Below are positions 1-8,773 of a stretch of DNA of 64,000 bases, one piece after another. This DNA is from Ensifer sp. Root278 (GTDB taxonomy: Bacteria; Pseudomonadota; Alphaproteobacteria; Rhizobiales; Rhizobiaceae): NCBI RefSeq assembly GCF_001429285.1, contig NZ_LMJJ01000041.1:342630-406629 (forward strand), given 5' to 3'. The position numbers and the translations under genes are program-made. The notes below the pieces were generated by a model. It saw nothing but the letters and a program-made list of their open reading frames with translations, searched no databases and was not told the DNA's origin. Numbering within the stretch: position 1 is the stretch's first letter; every line of letters begins with the position of its first letter.

Positions 1-491
1 AGAGCCGCGTCATCCGTCCCCACCCGGCCTTCCGCCTGTTTGCGACCGCCAACACCATCGGCCTCGGCGACACCACCGGACTCTACCACGGCACGCAGCA
101 GATCAACCAGGCGCAGATGGACCGTTGGTCGATCGTCACGACGCTGAACTACCTGGCGCATGACAAGGAAGTCGACATCGTCGCCGCCAAGGTGAAGGGC
201 TTCACCGCCGACAAGGGCCGCGAGACCGTTTCCAAGATGGTGCGTGTTGCCGACCTCACGCGCGCAGCCTTCATCAACGGCGACCTGTCGACCGTCATGA
301 GCCCGCGTACGGTCATCACCTGGGCCGAGAACGCCTATATCTTCGGCGACATCGCCTTTGCCTTCCGCGTGACCTTCCTCAACAAGTGCGACGAGCTGGA
401 GCGGGCGCTGGTCGCCGAGCACTACCAGCGCGCCTTCGGGATCGAGCTCAAGGAAAGCGCTGCCAACATCGTGCTGGAAGCCACCGCCTGA
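1..491 (+). CDS. cobS: Cobaltochelatase subunit CobS, C-terminal part (cut by window edge)
   Basis: The reading frame is open from base 3 and ends at TGA 489-491, so about 162 C-terminal codons are visible and the start lies outside the window. CobS is the AAA+ ATPase subunit of the aerobic cobaltochelatase; with CobT it powers cobalt insertion by CobN into hydrogenobyrinic acid a,c-diamide in the cytoplasm. The visible part carries a sensor-1-like stretch ([11 protein letters not shown]) near its beginning, followed by a helical C-terminal region. It is followed after 3 nt by a GNAT gene and then cobT, the order expected in rhizobia, so these three are probably one transcript. Confidence 0.93.
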   Translation, partial: SRVIRPHPAFRLFATANTIGLGDTTGLYHGTQQINQAQMDRWSIVTTLNYLAHDKEVDIVAAKVKGFTADKGRETVSKMVRVADLTRAAFINGDLSTVMSPRTVITWAENAYIFGDIAFAFRVTFLNKCDELERALVAEHYQRAFGIELKESAANIVLEATA

Positions 492-494
492 GCC

Positions 495-935
495 ATGGCG
501 GAGGCGGAGGGCGCACGGGCGCTTCGCTTCGTTGAGGAGAAGAGCGTCGCGAAGACCGCCAACGCGGTCTTCAAGGGCCTCAAGGCCTTCAACCTCGAAA
601 AGGCGGGAAGCGCCAAATACAAGCGCTTCGCCATTTCGGTGCGCAACGACGGCGACGAGATCGTAGGCGGCATCGTCGCCTACACGGCGTGGAACTGGTG
701 CTTCATCGAACTGCTCTGGGTAGACGAGGCGCTGAGAGGGTCGGGCAGCGGGCGTGAGCTCGTTGCGCGTGTCGAAGCGGTCGCCGCAAGCCGCGGCGCC
801 CGCTACATCTATGTCGACACATTCAGTTTCCAGGGCGACGGCTTCTATCAGAAGCTGGGTTATGACGTTTATGGCAAACTCGATGATTTCCCGCCGGGAT
901 TTCACCGCATCTGGCTGAAGAAGGAACTCTCGTGA
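495..935 (+). CDS. GNAT family N-acetyltransferase between cobS and cobT
   Basis: A 146-residue protein with a GNAT fold. The acetyl-CoA pyrophosphate-binding loop is the R81-G-S-G-S-G86 segment after a beta strand (ELLWVDEAL), and the C-terminal half ends in the usual GFYQKLGY-type strand-helix. The substrate cannot be read from the sequence. It starts 3 nt after cobS and its TGA overlaps the GTG start of cobT (GTGA at 932-935), so translation of cobT is probably coupled to it. The embedding between two chelatase subunits suggests co-expression but does not prove a role in cobalamin synthesis. Confidence 0.88.
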   Translation: MAEAEGARALRFVEEKSVAKTANAVFKGLKAFNLEKAGSAKYKRFAISVRNDGDEIVGGIVAYTAWNWCFIELLWVDEALRGSGSGRELVARVEAVAASRGARYIYVDTFSFQGDGFYQKLGYDVYGKLDDFPPGFHRIWLKKELS

Positions 936-2827
936 GCTCGAACTCGAAGGCAAAGCCAACCACGCGCGAGAATGCTGCCGAACCGTTCAAGCGGGCGCTT
1001 TCCGGCTGCATCCGATCGATCGCGGGCGATGCCGAGGTGGAAGTCGCCTTCGCCAATGAGCGGCCGGGCATGACCGGCGAGCGCATTCGTCTGCCCGAGC
1101 TTTCCAAGCGCCCGACGCTGCAGGAACTCAGCGTCACCCGCGGGCTGGGTGACAGCATGGCGCTGCGCAAGGCCTGTCATGACGCGCGCATCCACGCGAC
1201 GATGTCGCCGCAAGGGGCCGACGCTCGCGCGATTTTCGACGCGGTGGAGCAGGCGCGTGTCGAGGCGATCGGTGCGCTCAGCATGGCGGGCGTCGCCAAG
1301 AACCTGAACGTCATGCTCGAAGAGAAATACGCCAAGGCGAATTTCGCAACGATCGAGCGGCAGGCCGACGCGCCGCTCGGCGAAGCCGTGGCGCTTCTGG
1401 TGCGCGAGAAGCTGACCGGCGAGAAGCCGCCGGCCTCCGCCGGTAAGGTACTCGACCTCTGGCGCGAGTTCATCGAAGGCAAGGCTGCGGGCGACATCCA
1501 GAACCTGTCGTCGACGATCAATGACCAGCAGGCCTTTGCCCGGGTCGTGCGCGACATGCTGACCTCGATGGAGGTCGCCGAGAAATATGGCGACGACGAC
1601 GTCGAGCCGGACGAGCAGGAGAGCGAGACCGACGAAGACCAGCCGCGCAGCCAGGAGCAGGACGAAAACGCCAGCGACGAGGAAGCCGGCGACGACGCCG
1701 CCCCCGCCGATGAAAACCAGGCTGCCGAAGAGCAGATGGAAGAAGGCGAGATGGACGGCGCGGAGATTTCCGACGACGATCTTCAGGACGAGGGCGACGA
1801 GGACAGCGAGACGCCGGGCGAGGTCAAGCGCCCGAACCAGCCCTTTGCCGACTTCAACGAGAAGGTCGACTACGCCGTCTTCACCCGCGAGTTCGATGAG
1901 ACGATCGCTTCGGAAGAGCTGTGCGACGAGGCCGAGCTCGACCGGTTGCGCGCCTTCCTCGACAAGCAGCTTTCCCATCTCCAGGGTGCTGTGGGTCGCC
2001 TTGCCAACCGCCTGCAGCGCCGCCTGATGGCGCAGCAGAACCGCTCCTGGGAATTCGACCTCGAAGAGGGTTACCTCGACACGGCGCGCCTGCAGCGCAT
2101 CATCATCGACCCGATGCAGCCGCTTTCCTTCAAGCGAGAGAAGGACACCAACTTCCGCGACACGGTAGTGACGCTGCTGATCGACAACTCCGGCTCGATG
2201 CGTGGCCGCCCGATCACCGTTGCCGCCACTTGCGCTGACATCCTGGCGCGCACGCTGGAACGCTGCGGCGTCAAGGTCGAGATCCTCGGCTTCACCACCA
2301 AGGCGTGGAAGGGCGGACAGTCGCGCGAAAAGTGGCTTGCCGGCGGCAAGCCGCAGGCGCCGGGCCGGCTCAACGATCTGCGCCACATCATCTACAAGTC
2401 CGCCGATGCGCCCTGGCGCCGGGCGCGCCGCAATCTCGGCCTGATGATGCGCGAAGGCCTGCTGAAAGAAAACATCGACGGCGAGGCGCTGATGTGGGCG
2501 CACGAGCGACTGATGGCACGGCGCGAGCAGCGCCGCATCCTGATGATGATCTCCGACGGTGCGCCGGTCGACGATTCGACGCTGTCGGTCAATCCCGGAA
2601 ACTATCTGGAACGGCATCTGCGCGCGGTCATCGAGCAGATCGAAACGCGCTCGCCTGTCGAGCTTCTGGCGATCGGTATCGGTCACGACGTGACGCGCTA
2701 CTACCGTCGTGCCGTGACCATTGTCGACGCCGACGAGCTTGCCGGTGCGATGACCGAGCAGCTGGCCGCGCTCTTCGAGGATGAAAGCAAGCGCCGCGGT
2801 TCCTCGCGTCTTCGTCGCGCCGGATAA
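932..2827 (+). CDS. cobT: Cobaltochelatase subunit CobT
   Basis: A 631-residue partner of CobS in aerobic cobalt chelation. The order is an N-terminal helical domain, a strongly acidic Asp/Glu/Gln-rich linker (about residues 220-300), and a C-terminal von Willebrand A-type domain. The metal-ion-dependent adhesion site is visible as D-N-S-G-S near residue 417, with further conserved acidic positions (ISDGAP) near residue 540. Length and domain order match CobT of Sinorhizobium and Pseudomonas denitrificans. The start is GTG at 932, overlapping the stop of the upstream GNAT gene; no better-placed ATG exists. Confidence 0.96.
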   Translation: MSSNSKAKPTTRENAAEPFKRALSGCIRSIAGDAEVEVAFANERPGMTGERIRLPELSKRPTLQELSVTRGLGDSMALRKACHDARIHATMSPQGADARAIFDAVEQARVEAIGALSMAGVAKNLNVMLEEKYAKANFATIERQADAPLGEAVALLVREKLTGEKPPASAGKVLDLWREFIEGKAAGDIQNLSSTINDQQAFARVVRDMLTSMEVAEKYGDDDVEPDEQESETDEDQPRSQEQDENASDEEAGDDAAPADENQAAEEQMEEGEMDGAEISDDDLQDEGDEDSETPGEVKRPNQPFADFNEKVDYAVFTREFDETIASEELCDEAELDRLRAFLDKQLSHLQGAVGRLANRLQRRLMAQQNRSWEFDLEEGYLDTARLQRIIIDPMQPLSFKREKDTNFRDTVVTLLIDNSGSMRGRPITVAATCADILARTLERCGVKVEILGFTTKAWKGGQSREKWLAGGKPQAPGRLNDLRHIIYKSADAPWRRARRNLGLMMREGLLKENIDGEALMWAHERLMARREQRRILMMISDGAPVDDSTLSVNPGNYLERHLRAVIEQIETRSPVELLAIGIGHDVTRYYRRAVTIVDADELAGAMTEQLAALFEDESKRRGSSRLRRAG

Positions 2828-3029
2828 TTTGTTTCGTTCGGAGGTGGTGTTTGCCGCTTCCGAACGCCAATCGGCGACAGCCCGTTCCGGCCTTGAGCCG
2901 AAGTCAATTTACGGACAAAATTTTACAGTCTACCAAGCTGCAGCGATGATCTCAGTGCGCCGTGGCAGGTGTCTCTCGTCGTCGTACTCCGTTTCATTCC
3001 TGATGTTCTTCCCCTGAAGGTACTTCCCC

Positions 3030-4034
3030 ATGCTCGGTCGCGGACTTCTAGCCCTCCTGCTTTTCGCGTCGACCGGCTCGGCATGGGCCGCCTCGAGCGG
3101 CGAAACTCTGCCGATCCGCAGTCGTCAGATCAGCAGTTTCGCGGTTGGATCGAGCGCCACCCGGTTCGGCGCGCTGGAGTTCGTTGGCGGACTGGAAATG
3201 ACCTCTGCGAATTCCCTGTTCGGCGCCGTGTCGGCAATCCGTTTTCGACCGGATGGCACTTCCTTCATCGCGATCATGGACACCGGACACTGGCTCGAAG
3301 GCGCCGTGACCCGTGATGCGGACGGCCGGCTTTCCGGTCTTACGGACCTTACCGCCACGCCGATGGCCGACCGCAACGGCGACGTCGGGCTGGCGAAGTG
3401 GAAGGTGGATTCGGAAGGATTGGCGCTGCGGTCGGGGCAGGTGGTCGTCAGCTACGAGCAGGCACACCGCATCGACATCTACCCGGACCCGGGATTTGCT
3501 GCATCGACGCCGATCGGGAGCCTGGCGTTGCCGTTCCCGATCAAGGAATTGCGCAACAATGGCGGCATCGAGACCATCGCAGTGGCGCCAAAGGACGGCC
3601 CCCTGGCTGGCGCGACGATCGCCGTTGCGGAGCGCAGCGTCGACAGGGCGGATAACCTGCTGGCGGGCATTCTCGACGGGCCGCAGCGTGGCGCGTTTGC
3701 CGTCGTGCGCAAGGATCCCTATGCGGTAACCGACGGCGCGTTCCTGCCGAACGGCGACCTGCTGCTCCTGGAGCGGCGCTTCTCGTTCGGTTCGGGCCTC
3801 GGTATGCAGATCCGGCGTATTGCCGGCGACACGATCAAGCCCGGCGCCGTGGTCGATGGCGACGTCATCTTCGAAGCCGACATGCGCCACCAGATCGACA
3901 ATATGGAAGGGCTCGACGTCGTCGTACGGCCGGACGGCGAAGTTCGTGTCATCGTCGTTTCGGATGACAACCACTCCATCCTCGAGCGCAATCTGATGCT
4001 GGAGTTCCGCCTCACGACCGCGGTGACGCAGTAG
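3030..4034 (+). CDS. Secreted esterase-like activity of phytase family protein
   Basis: A 334-residue protein with a typical Sec signal peptide (hydrophobic LLALLLFASTGSAWA, cleavage about residue 21). The rest resembles the phytase-type esterase-like family (PF13449): a beta-propeller-like succession of strands with Asp-rich turns such as DRNGDVG, NNGGIETIA and NMEGLDVV. It is probably periplasmic. The family is named from weak similarity to phytase and esterase activity, so the real substrate is unknown. It stands alone 202 nt after cobT and converges on the queuosine-precursor transporter across a mosaic repeat. Confidence 0.85.
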   Translation: MLGRGLLALLLFASTGSAWAASSGETLPIRSRQISSFAVGSSATRFGALEFVGGLEMTSANSLFGAVSAIRFRPDGTSFIAIMDTGHWLEGAVTRDADGRLSGLTDLTATPMADRNGDVGLAKWKVDSEGLALRSGQVVVSYEQAHRIDIYPDPGFAASTPIGSLALPFPIKELRNNGGIETIAVAPKDGPLAGATIAVAERSVDRADNLLAGILDGPQRGAFAVVRKDPYAVTDGAFLPNGDLLLLERRFSFGSGLGMQIRRIAGDTIKPGAVVDGDVIFEADMRHQIDNMEGLDVVVRPDGEVRVIVVSDDNHSILERNLMLEFRLTTAVTQ

Positions 4035-4147
4035 GCAATGCTTGTTTCGCCCAAGGGGCGAGTGATCCAAGCTCTGAAACGACAGAGCCGACGGTTGCGG
4101 CCGTTTGACCGCAATCATCGGCTCGATCCTTTTCGGCAGGCCATGTT

Positions 4148-4252
4148 TAGATCATTTCATTGTTTAATCGAAACACTGAAATGATCTAAGTCTTTGAAAT
4201 TACGCAATTCCAGACGGAAAACCGTTTCACACTTTTCCTGGAACTGCTCTAG
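4148..4252. repeat. RIME-like mosaic palindromic repeat, copy A
   Basis: This has two modules. Module 1 is a 10-bp inverted repeat GATCATTTCA/TGAAATGATC with an inner TGTTT/AAACA stem (4150-4186). Module 2 starts at GCAATTCC (4204) and ends at GGAACTGC (about 4247), with one mismatch in the outer stem. Nearly the same sequence recurs at 19153-19257, inverted at 23472-23573, and as module 2 only at 30532-30647. It sits between convergent genes, and the CTAG at its right edge contains the TAG stop codon of the transporter gene. Confidence 0.85.
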
Positions 4253-4893
4253 GCGGATGCCTTGGCTTCCGCTGCCGGCATCGGCTTGACGACGCTCATC
4301 AGCGCGCCATAGGGCAGCAGCATGACGAGGCCGCAGAGGATCTTGACGCTCAAGTCACCGATCGCCCAGGAGATCCAGCGCGGTGCTTCGGCCGTGAGCA
4401 CGCCGAGCAGGGGCGCGGTTTCCAGCGCGAAGCTGTCGTTCGGTCCGAAGAACACGAAGAACGGGGCAAAGGCGAAGGAGAAGAACATCGCGGTGTCGAG
4501 CGCCGAGCCGATCAGCGAACCTGCGAGCGGCGCATGCCACCAGCTCTGACGGCGCAGGCGGTTGAACACCGAGATGTCGAGAAGCTGGCCGAACAGGAAG
4601 GCAGAGCCCGAGGCAATCGCGATCCGCGGCGTGGCGGCGACGAAGGAGAGCAGGATGGCGACGATGAAGCCTGCGACCACCACGCGGCGCGCGATGCGCG
4701 GCCCGAACTGTCGGTTGGTGAGATCCGTCACCAGGAAAGCGAAGGGATAGCTGAAGGCGCCCCAGGTGAGAAGATCGCCAAGCTGCATGCCGGCAATCGA
4801 GCCCGGCAGCGGGTACTGTACGAGGATGTTCGAAGCCACGACCACGAGGGTCATGAGCGCGATATAGACGAAGAAAGTGCGGTTGATCAGCAT
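4249..4893 (-). CDS. yhhQ: Queuosine precursor transporter (YhhQ/VUT family)
   Basis: A 214-residue inner-membrane protein of the COG1738 family, which imports queuosine precursors (preQ0/preQ1) for tRNA modification. About six hydrophobic helices are visible, with the family-typical LVTDLTNRQFG segment after the second helix, an Arg/Ala-rich loop, and SGSAFLFGQLLDI. The start is taken at 4893 (ATG) because an AGGA lies 8-9 nt upstream; an in-frame upstream GTG-type extension of 18 residues lacks a binding site and would overlap a leader hairpin. Its TAG stop is part of the neighbouring mosaic repeat. Confidence 0.88.
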   Translation of the reverse strand: MLINRTFFVYIALMTLVVVASNILVQYPLPGSIAGMQLGDLLTWGAFSYPFAFLVTDLTNRQFGPRIARRVVVAGFIVAILLSFVAATPRIAIASGSAFLFGQLLDISVFNRLRRQSWWHAPLAGSLIGSALDTAMFFSFAFAPFFVFFGPNDSFALETAPLLGVLTAEAPRWISWAIGDLSVKILCGLVMLLPYGALMSVVKPMPAAEAKASA

Positions 4894-4933
4894 TTTTTTA
4901 TCCTGGGAGATGCCACCAGCTAGAGGGATGAAA

Positions 4934-4952
4934 GCCGGATCGAGCATCCGGC
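4934..4952 (-). promoter_or_regulatory. Leader stem-loop upstream of yhhQ
   Basis: A perfect 7-bp stem GCCGGAT/ATCCGGC with a 5-nt loop lies 41 nt upstream of the yhhQ start, between the rpmB terminator and the ribosome binding site. A run of seven A residues sits directly before the start codon. The arrangement suggests a regulated 5' leader, but I could not fit it convincingly to any preQ1 aptamer class. Confidence 0.35.
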
Positions 4953-4980
4953 CGATGAAGGCAGAAACACGCGCACGAGA

Positions 4981-5013
4981 AAAAGGCTTGCTGGATGAAC
5001 CCGCAAGCCTTTT
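4981..5013 (-). terminator. Rho-independent terminator of rpmB
   Basis: A perfect 11-bp stem (4981-4991 with 5003-5013) has an 11-nt loop. Read on the minus strand it ends in a short U run (CTTTTTC). It lies 34 nt past the rpmB stop and separates rpmB from yhhQ. Confidence 0.85.
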
Positions 5014-5046
5014 AAACGCGTGTCAAAGACAGGACGCTGGCGCCGA

Positions 5047-5337
5047 TTAGGCGGCTTCAGCAACCTTCTTGACGATCTGGCGGCGCAGCAGGCGAGCGCG
5101 CATGCTCAGCTCGTTCTCGTCCGACTTCAGCAGGAAGGCGTCGAGGCCGCCACGGTGTTCAACCGAGCGGAGAGCTGCAGCGGAAACGCGCAGACGGTAG
5201 CGCTGGCCGAGAGCATCGGAAATCAGCGTGACGTTGCACAGGTTCGGCAGGAACCGGCGCTTGGTCTTGTTGTTGGCGTGGCTTACATTGTTGCCCGACT
5301 GGACGCCCTTGCCGGTCAATTCGCAACTACGGGACAT
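5047..5337 (-). CDS. rpmB: 50S ribosomal protein L28
   Basis: A 96-residue basic protein with the L28 signature: [10 protein letters not shown] at the N terminus, then [11 protein letters not shown], the [13 protein letters not shown] strand and a C-terminal Arg-rich helix. It is a component of the large ribosomal subunit. The start is ATG at 5337, where all L28 proteins begin; an in-frame ATG 11 codons upstream is rejected. It is monocistronic, with its own promoter at 5430-5458 and its own terminator at 4981-5013. The length is typical of alphaproteobacterial L28, which is longer than in E. coli. Confidence 0.98.
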   Translation of the reverse strand: MSRSCELTGKGVQSGNNVSHANNKTKRRFLPNLCNVTLISDALGQRYRLRVSAAALRSVEHRGGLDAFLLKSDENELSMRARLLRRQIVKKVAEAA

Positions 5338-5429
5338 GGTACACCTATTCTCTTTATCGCCGCCGGACAATGCGGTAGCGGGCCCAGAGCCCAGGCCGCG
5401 TTCCTAGGCCATTATTGGAAAGTCGCGGT

Positions 5430-5458
5430 TCTATAGTCAGAGACGGCCCGCCCGTCAA
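5430..5458 (-). promoter_or_regulatory. Sigma-70 promoter of rpmB
   Basis: On the minus strand TTGACG (5458-5453), a 17-nt spacer and TATAGA (5435-5430) form a good housekeeping promoter preceded by C (CTTGAC, common in alphaproteobacteria). It lies about 93 nt upstream of the rpmB start codon. The remainder of the 379-nt gap 5338-5716, shared with the divergent DUF3108 gene, shows nothing else I recognise. Confidence 0.7.
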
Positions 5459-5716
5459 GCCAAACCTCTTGCATTCTCGGAAAACCCGCGGTTTTTCCCG
5501 TCCGTTCTTCAGATGTGAGGCGTAGTTCTCGCAAGAATAATGCCTTGCGAGACCCATTCCAAGCGGTTTTGCTATGCGTTATTTCTTGCATGAGGACGGG
5601 TGGCGGCCACGGGGCCGGCCCGACGGCCGGCTGCAGCGTACTGGGCGTAGAAAAGCCGCAAAGAGCCTGCATTTCAGGGTATTACGGCGATATTCAAGCG
5701 ATGGATTTTTCAGGGC

Positions 5717-6493
5717 ATGAAGTTGCGAAATGGCTTTCGCGTGGCGGCGCTGCTGTCCGCGGTCTCGTTTTCCACAGCATCGTCGGCCGCCGATGTCGAA
5801 CATCTGACGGATTACAGCATCTCGCTCGCCGGTCTGCCGGTTGCGCGCGCCTCCTTCCATACCGAGCTTCAGAAGAATCGCTACACGATATCCGGAACGC
5901 TGAAATCCGCCGGGCTGCTCGACATCCTCAGCCACACCTCGGGCCAGACGCAGGTTTCGGGTGTGATCGGCAGGGATTACCTGCGCGCCTCGCACTATTC
6001 GATGTCCTATCGCAGTGGATCGAAGAGCAGGGCGATCAACGTCACCTATCGCAACGGCAATGTGGTGCAAGCCAGCATGACGCCCAAGCGCACGCCGTTG
6101 CCGAAGAACTGGGTGCCCGTCACCTCGCGCGACATGCGCAACGTGCTCGACCCGCTCTCGGGCCTCATCATTCCCGCCGAGGCGCGCGTGTGCCCCAACA
6201 CGCTGCCGATCTTTGATGGCGAGTCGCGGCTCGACATCAAGCTCTCACCGAAGGGGACCAAGCCTTTCAAGACCAAGGGCTTCGAAGGGGAGGTGATCGT
6301 CTGCGGTATCCGTTTCGTGCCGAAGGCCGGCTACAAGAAGGGCCGCGAGGATGTCGAGTATCTGCGTCGTCTGCAGACGATGGAAATCTGGTTTGCCAAG
6401 GCGCCCAACGTGAACGTCTACGCCCCCGTCTATGTCCGCATCCCCACCAAGCTCGGACCGGTCACGGTCTCGGCGACGCGATTTGGTGGTTGA
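5717..6493 (+). CDS. DUF3108 domain-containing exported protein
   Basis: A 258-residue protein with an N-terminal signal peptide (hydrophobic to about residue 24, ending TASSAA). The mature part has the DUF3108 pattern: an initial YSISLAGLPVARA strand, a long beta-rich region, and a C-terminal segment with YVRIPTKLGPVTVSATRF. It is presumably periplasmic and its function is unknown. The two cysteines (VCPNT, VICGI) may pair in the periplasm. It is divergent from rpmB, an adjacency I expect in Rhizobiaceae. Confidence 0.82.
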   Translation: MKLRNGFRVAALLSAVSFSTASSAADVEHLTDYSISLAGLPVARASFHTELQKNRYTISGTLKSAGLLDILSHTSGQTQVSGVIGRDYLRASHYSMSYRSGSKSRAINVTYRNGNVVQASMTPKRTPLPKNWVPVTSRDMRNVLDPLSGLIIPAEARVCPNTLPIFDGESRLDIKLSPKGTKPFKTKGFEGEVIVCGIRFVPKAGYKKGREDVEYLRRLQTMEIWFAKAPNVNVYAPVYVRIPTKLGPVTVSATRFGG

Positions 6494-6589
6494 CGCGCGG
6501 TCGTGTGCAACTAAAAGGTTAAATACCACGAAGCACGAAGATTTTATCGGCGCAGGTTTCCGTGAGAGAAATCGCGCGAGGGGACGACT

Positions 6590-7480
6590 ATGACATTCAA
6601 GGCAACGCTGATCGGTTTTTCCGCCATTCTGATGTGGTCGCTGCTCGCGCTGTTCACGGCAGCATCCGGCAAGATGCCTCCGTTCCAGCTTTCGGCGATC
6701 TGCTTCCTGATCGGCAGCCTGCCCGGCCTGGTGGTGCTGGGGATGAGGCCTGAGCGCATAGCGCTGCTCAAGCAACCGGCCAAGGTCTGGATCACGGGTA
6801 TCGCCGGCCTCTTCGGCTACCACTTTCTCTACTTCACCGCCCTGCGCAACGCCCCGGCAGTGGAAGCCGGGTTGATCGCCTATCTCTGGCCGCTGCTGAT
6901 CGTCGTCGGCTCGGCGCTGCTGCCGGGCGAGCGCTTGCGCTGGTATCATCTCGCCGGCGCACTCGCCGGCCTCGTCGGCACGATCCTGATCGTGGCGCGC
7001 AATGGCGTTGCCTTCGACGATGCCTATCTGCTTGGCTACGGCGCCGCCTTTCTCTGCGCCTTCACCTGGTCGGGCTATTCGCTCATCACCCGCCGCTTCG
7101 AAGCGGTCTCGACGGATGTCGTGACAGGATTTTGTCTTGCGACCTCGATCCTGTCTTTCGTCTGCCATCTGGCGCTCGAAACGACCGTCTGGCCGGCGAC
7201 GACCTTCGAGTGGCTGGCGGTCGTCGGCCTCGGGCTGCTGCCGGTCGGAGCGGCGTTCTATGCCTGGGACTTTGGGGTGAAGAACGGCAATATCCAGCTT
7301 CTCGGCGTCGCGAGTTATGCGGCGCCGGTGCTTTCGACGCTGATCCTGATCCTGTTCGGTTTTGCCGAGCCGTCCTGGCGCATCGCGCTCGCCTGCCTGT
7401 TCGTGACCGGCGGCGCAGTGCTTGCTGCAAAGGACATGATCTTCCGCAATCGTGCGACGGTGGCCCAGCCGGCGGAATAA
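6590..7480 (+). CDS. DMT superfamily transporter (EamA, YddG-like)
   Basis: A 296-residue integral membrane protein with about ten hydrophobic helices arranged as two EamA repeats (residues about 5-135 and 148-285). The first helix carries FSAILMWSLLALFT and the second repeat starts LLGYGAAFLCAFTWSGYSLI. Its closest recognisable type is the YddG aromatic amino acid exporter branch, but the substrate cannot be assigned from sequence. The start ATG at 6590 is preceded by GAGGGGACG. It converges on the broken cupin gene with only 9 nt between stop codons. Confidence 0.85.
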   Translation: MTFKATLIGFSAILMWSLLALFTAASGKMPPFQLSAICFLIGSLPGLVVLGMRPERIALLKQPAKVWITGIAGLFGYHFLYFTALRNAPAVEAGLIAYLWPLLIVVGSALLPGERLRWYHLAGALAGLVGTILIVARNGVAFDDAYLLGYGAAFLCAFTWSGYSLITRRFEAVSTDVVTGFCLATSILSFVCHLALETTVWPATTFEWLAVVGLGLLPVGAAFYAWDFGVKNGNIQLLGVASYAAPVLSTLILILFGFAEPSWRIALACLFVTGGAVLAAKDMIFRNRATVAQPAE

Positions 7481-7489
7481 CCGGGCTTG

Positions 7490-7922
7490 TTATCGCTTGG
7501 GCGGCTGCCAGTCGGGGGCCGCCATTTCGAAGGCGGCGAAATCAAATGCTGGCGCGACGGTGCAGCCGACCAGCGTCCATTCGCCAAGCGAGGCGGCGGA
7601 CTGCCACCAATCGGCCGGGACCACGCCCTGCGGTCGTTCTCCGCTCAGAATGTCGGACCCGAGCCGCAGCGTCTCGGCGGATTTTCCATCTTCGGCGATG
7701 CTGAGTTCGAGCGGCGCACCGGCGTGATAGTGCCAAATCTCGACCGCGTCGCGGACACGGTGCCAGTGCGAGCGCTCGCCGCGCTCCAACAGATAATAGA
7801 TTGCCGTCGAATGCCCGCGTGGGCCACCAGCCGTATCGCGGAAGGTCTCGAAGTACCAGCCGCCGATGGCGCGCCAAACCGAGTGCCTTGATGATCTCCG
7901 CCGCCGATTGCGTCTCAGCCAC
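7490..7922 (-). pseudogene. Frameshifted cupin (DUF985 family) gene
   Basis: The frame opens at GTG 7922 with a normal N terminus (AAEIIKALGL) and after His19 reads into unrelated sequence. The correct continuation, GWYFETFRDT then ...GERSHWHRV, EIWHYHAGAPLEL and DWWQSA, is intact in another frame from 7861 to the TAA at 7490-7492. In family members the junction reads H-P-E-G-G-W; here CAT is followed by a single C and then GGC GGC TGG, consistent with loss of 5 nt near 7861-7866. All other cupin motifs are present, so the lesion looks recent, or it is a sequencing error. The GTG start overlaps the gloB stop (TAGTG). Confidence 0.8.
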
Positions 7923-8692
7923 TAGAAATTATCTTTCCGCTTGCGGATTTCGGCAAAGACCGTGGCATCGTCGGCGTTCTGCATTCCAAGATGGGCGCGG
8001 ATGCCCGGGTCGGTGGCGCGCAGGAACGGGTTCGTGCGCTTCTCCAGGCCGATCGTCGTCGGTGCGGTGAAGCCGCCGTCGCAGCGCGTCTCCTCGATCT
8101 CGGCGGCGCGCGCCTTGAGCTCGGCATTCTCGGGGTCGACCGTGACCGCGAAGCGGGCGTTGGACAGCGTGTATTCGTGGCCGAAATAGACCGTCGTGTC
8201 ATCCGGCAACGCCATCAGCCGGCTGAGAGACTGCCACATGGTCGCTGCCGTCCCCTCGAACAGACGACCGCAGCCCAGCGCAAACAGGGTGTCGGCGGCA
8301 AACAGCAGCCTGTCCTGCGGGAAGTGGAAGCAGATGTGACCGGCCGTGTGGCCCGGGGTCTCGATCACCTCGACGGAACGACCGGCAAAATCGAAGCGCT
8401 CACCATGGCGCACGGCCTTGTCGAGCCCCGGAATTTTCGAGGCTTCCCCGAAAGGCCCGATGATCGTGACGCCGAAGCGTTCCTTCAGGGCGTCATTTGC
8501 CGCCACGTGATCGCCGTGATGATGGGTCGTCAGGATGTGGGTAAGCCTCCAGCCGCGCCGCTCCAGCGCTTCCAGGATGGGCGCCTCTTCCGGCGCGTCG
8601 ATAGAGGCGGTCAGGCCGCTTTCGGGATCGTGGATCAGCACGCCGAAATTATCGGTGCGGCAGAGGAAGAGGTCGAGTTCGAGCGCGGCCAT
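7922..8692 (-). CDS. gloB: Hydroxyacylglutathione hydrolase (glyoxalase II)
   Basis: A 256-residue metallo-beta-lactamase-fold enzyme that hydrolyses S-D-lactoylglutathione to lactate and glutathione in methylglyoxal detoxification. The metal-binding motif T-H-H-H-G-D-H is at residues 56-62, a further His is in TPGHTAGH, the Asp is in FAADTLF, and the late His is in YFGHEYT. The C-terminal RTNPFLR is typical of glyoxalase II. The start at 8692 is preceded by GGAGG. It is first in a two-gene unit with the broken cupin gene and diverges from the methyltransferase at 8774. Confidence 0.95.
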   Translation of the reverse strand: MAALELDLFLCRTDNFGVLIHDPESGLTASIDAPEEAPILEALERRGWRLTHILTTHHHGDHVAANDALKERFGVTIIGPFGEASKIPGLDKAVRHGERFDFAGRSVEVIETPGHTAGHICFHFPQDRLLFAADTLFALGCGRLFEGTAATMWQSLSRLMALPDDTTVYFGHEYTLSNARFAVTVDPENAELKARAAEIEETRCDGGFTAPTTIGLEKRTNPFLRATDPGIRAHLGMQNADDATVFAEIRKRKDNF

Positions 8693-8773
8693 GGCACGTC
8701 CTCCGGTCAGAAGAGAGGGAATGCTGCCGAATGTAGCGAGCCTTACCTTGAAGTCTACCGCTTCGAAGCTAAC

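Noticed and set aside
4893-4977. A preQ1 riboswitch of class I, II or III before yhhQ.
   Set aside because: A CTAGCT and an A-rich tail are present, but the flanking bases do not form the required P1 stem; only a generic leader hairpin is supported.
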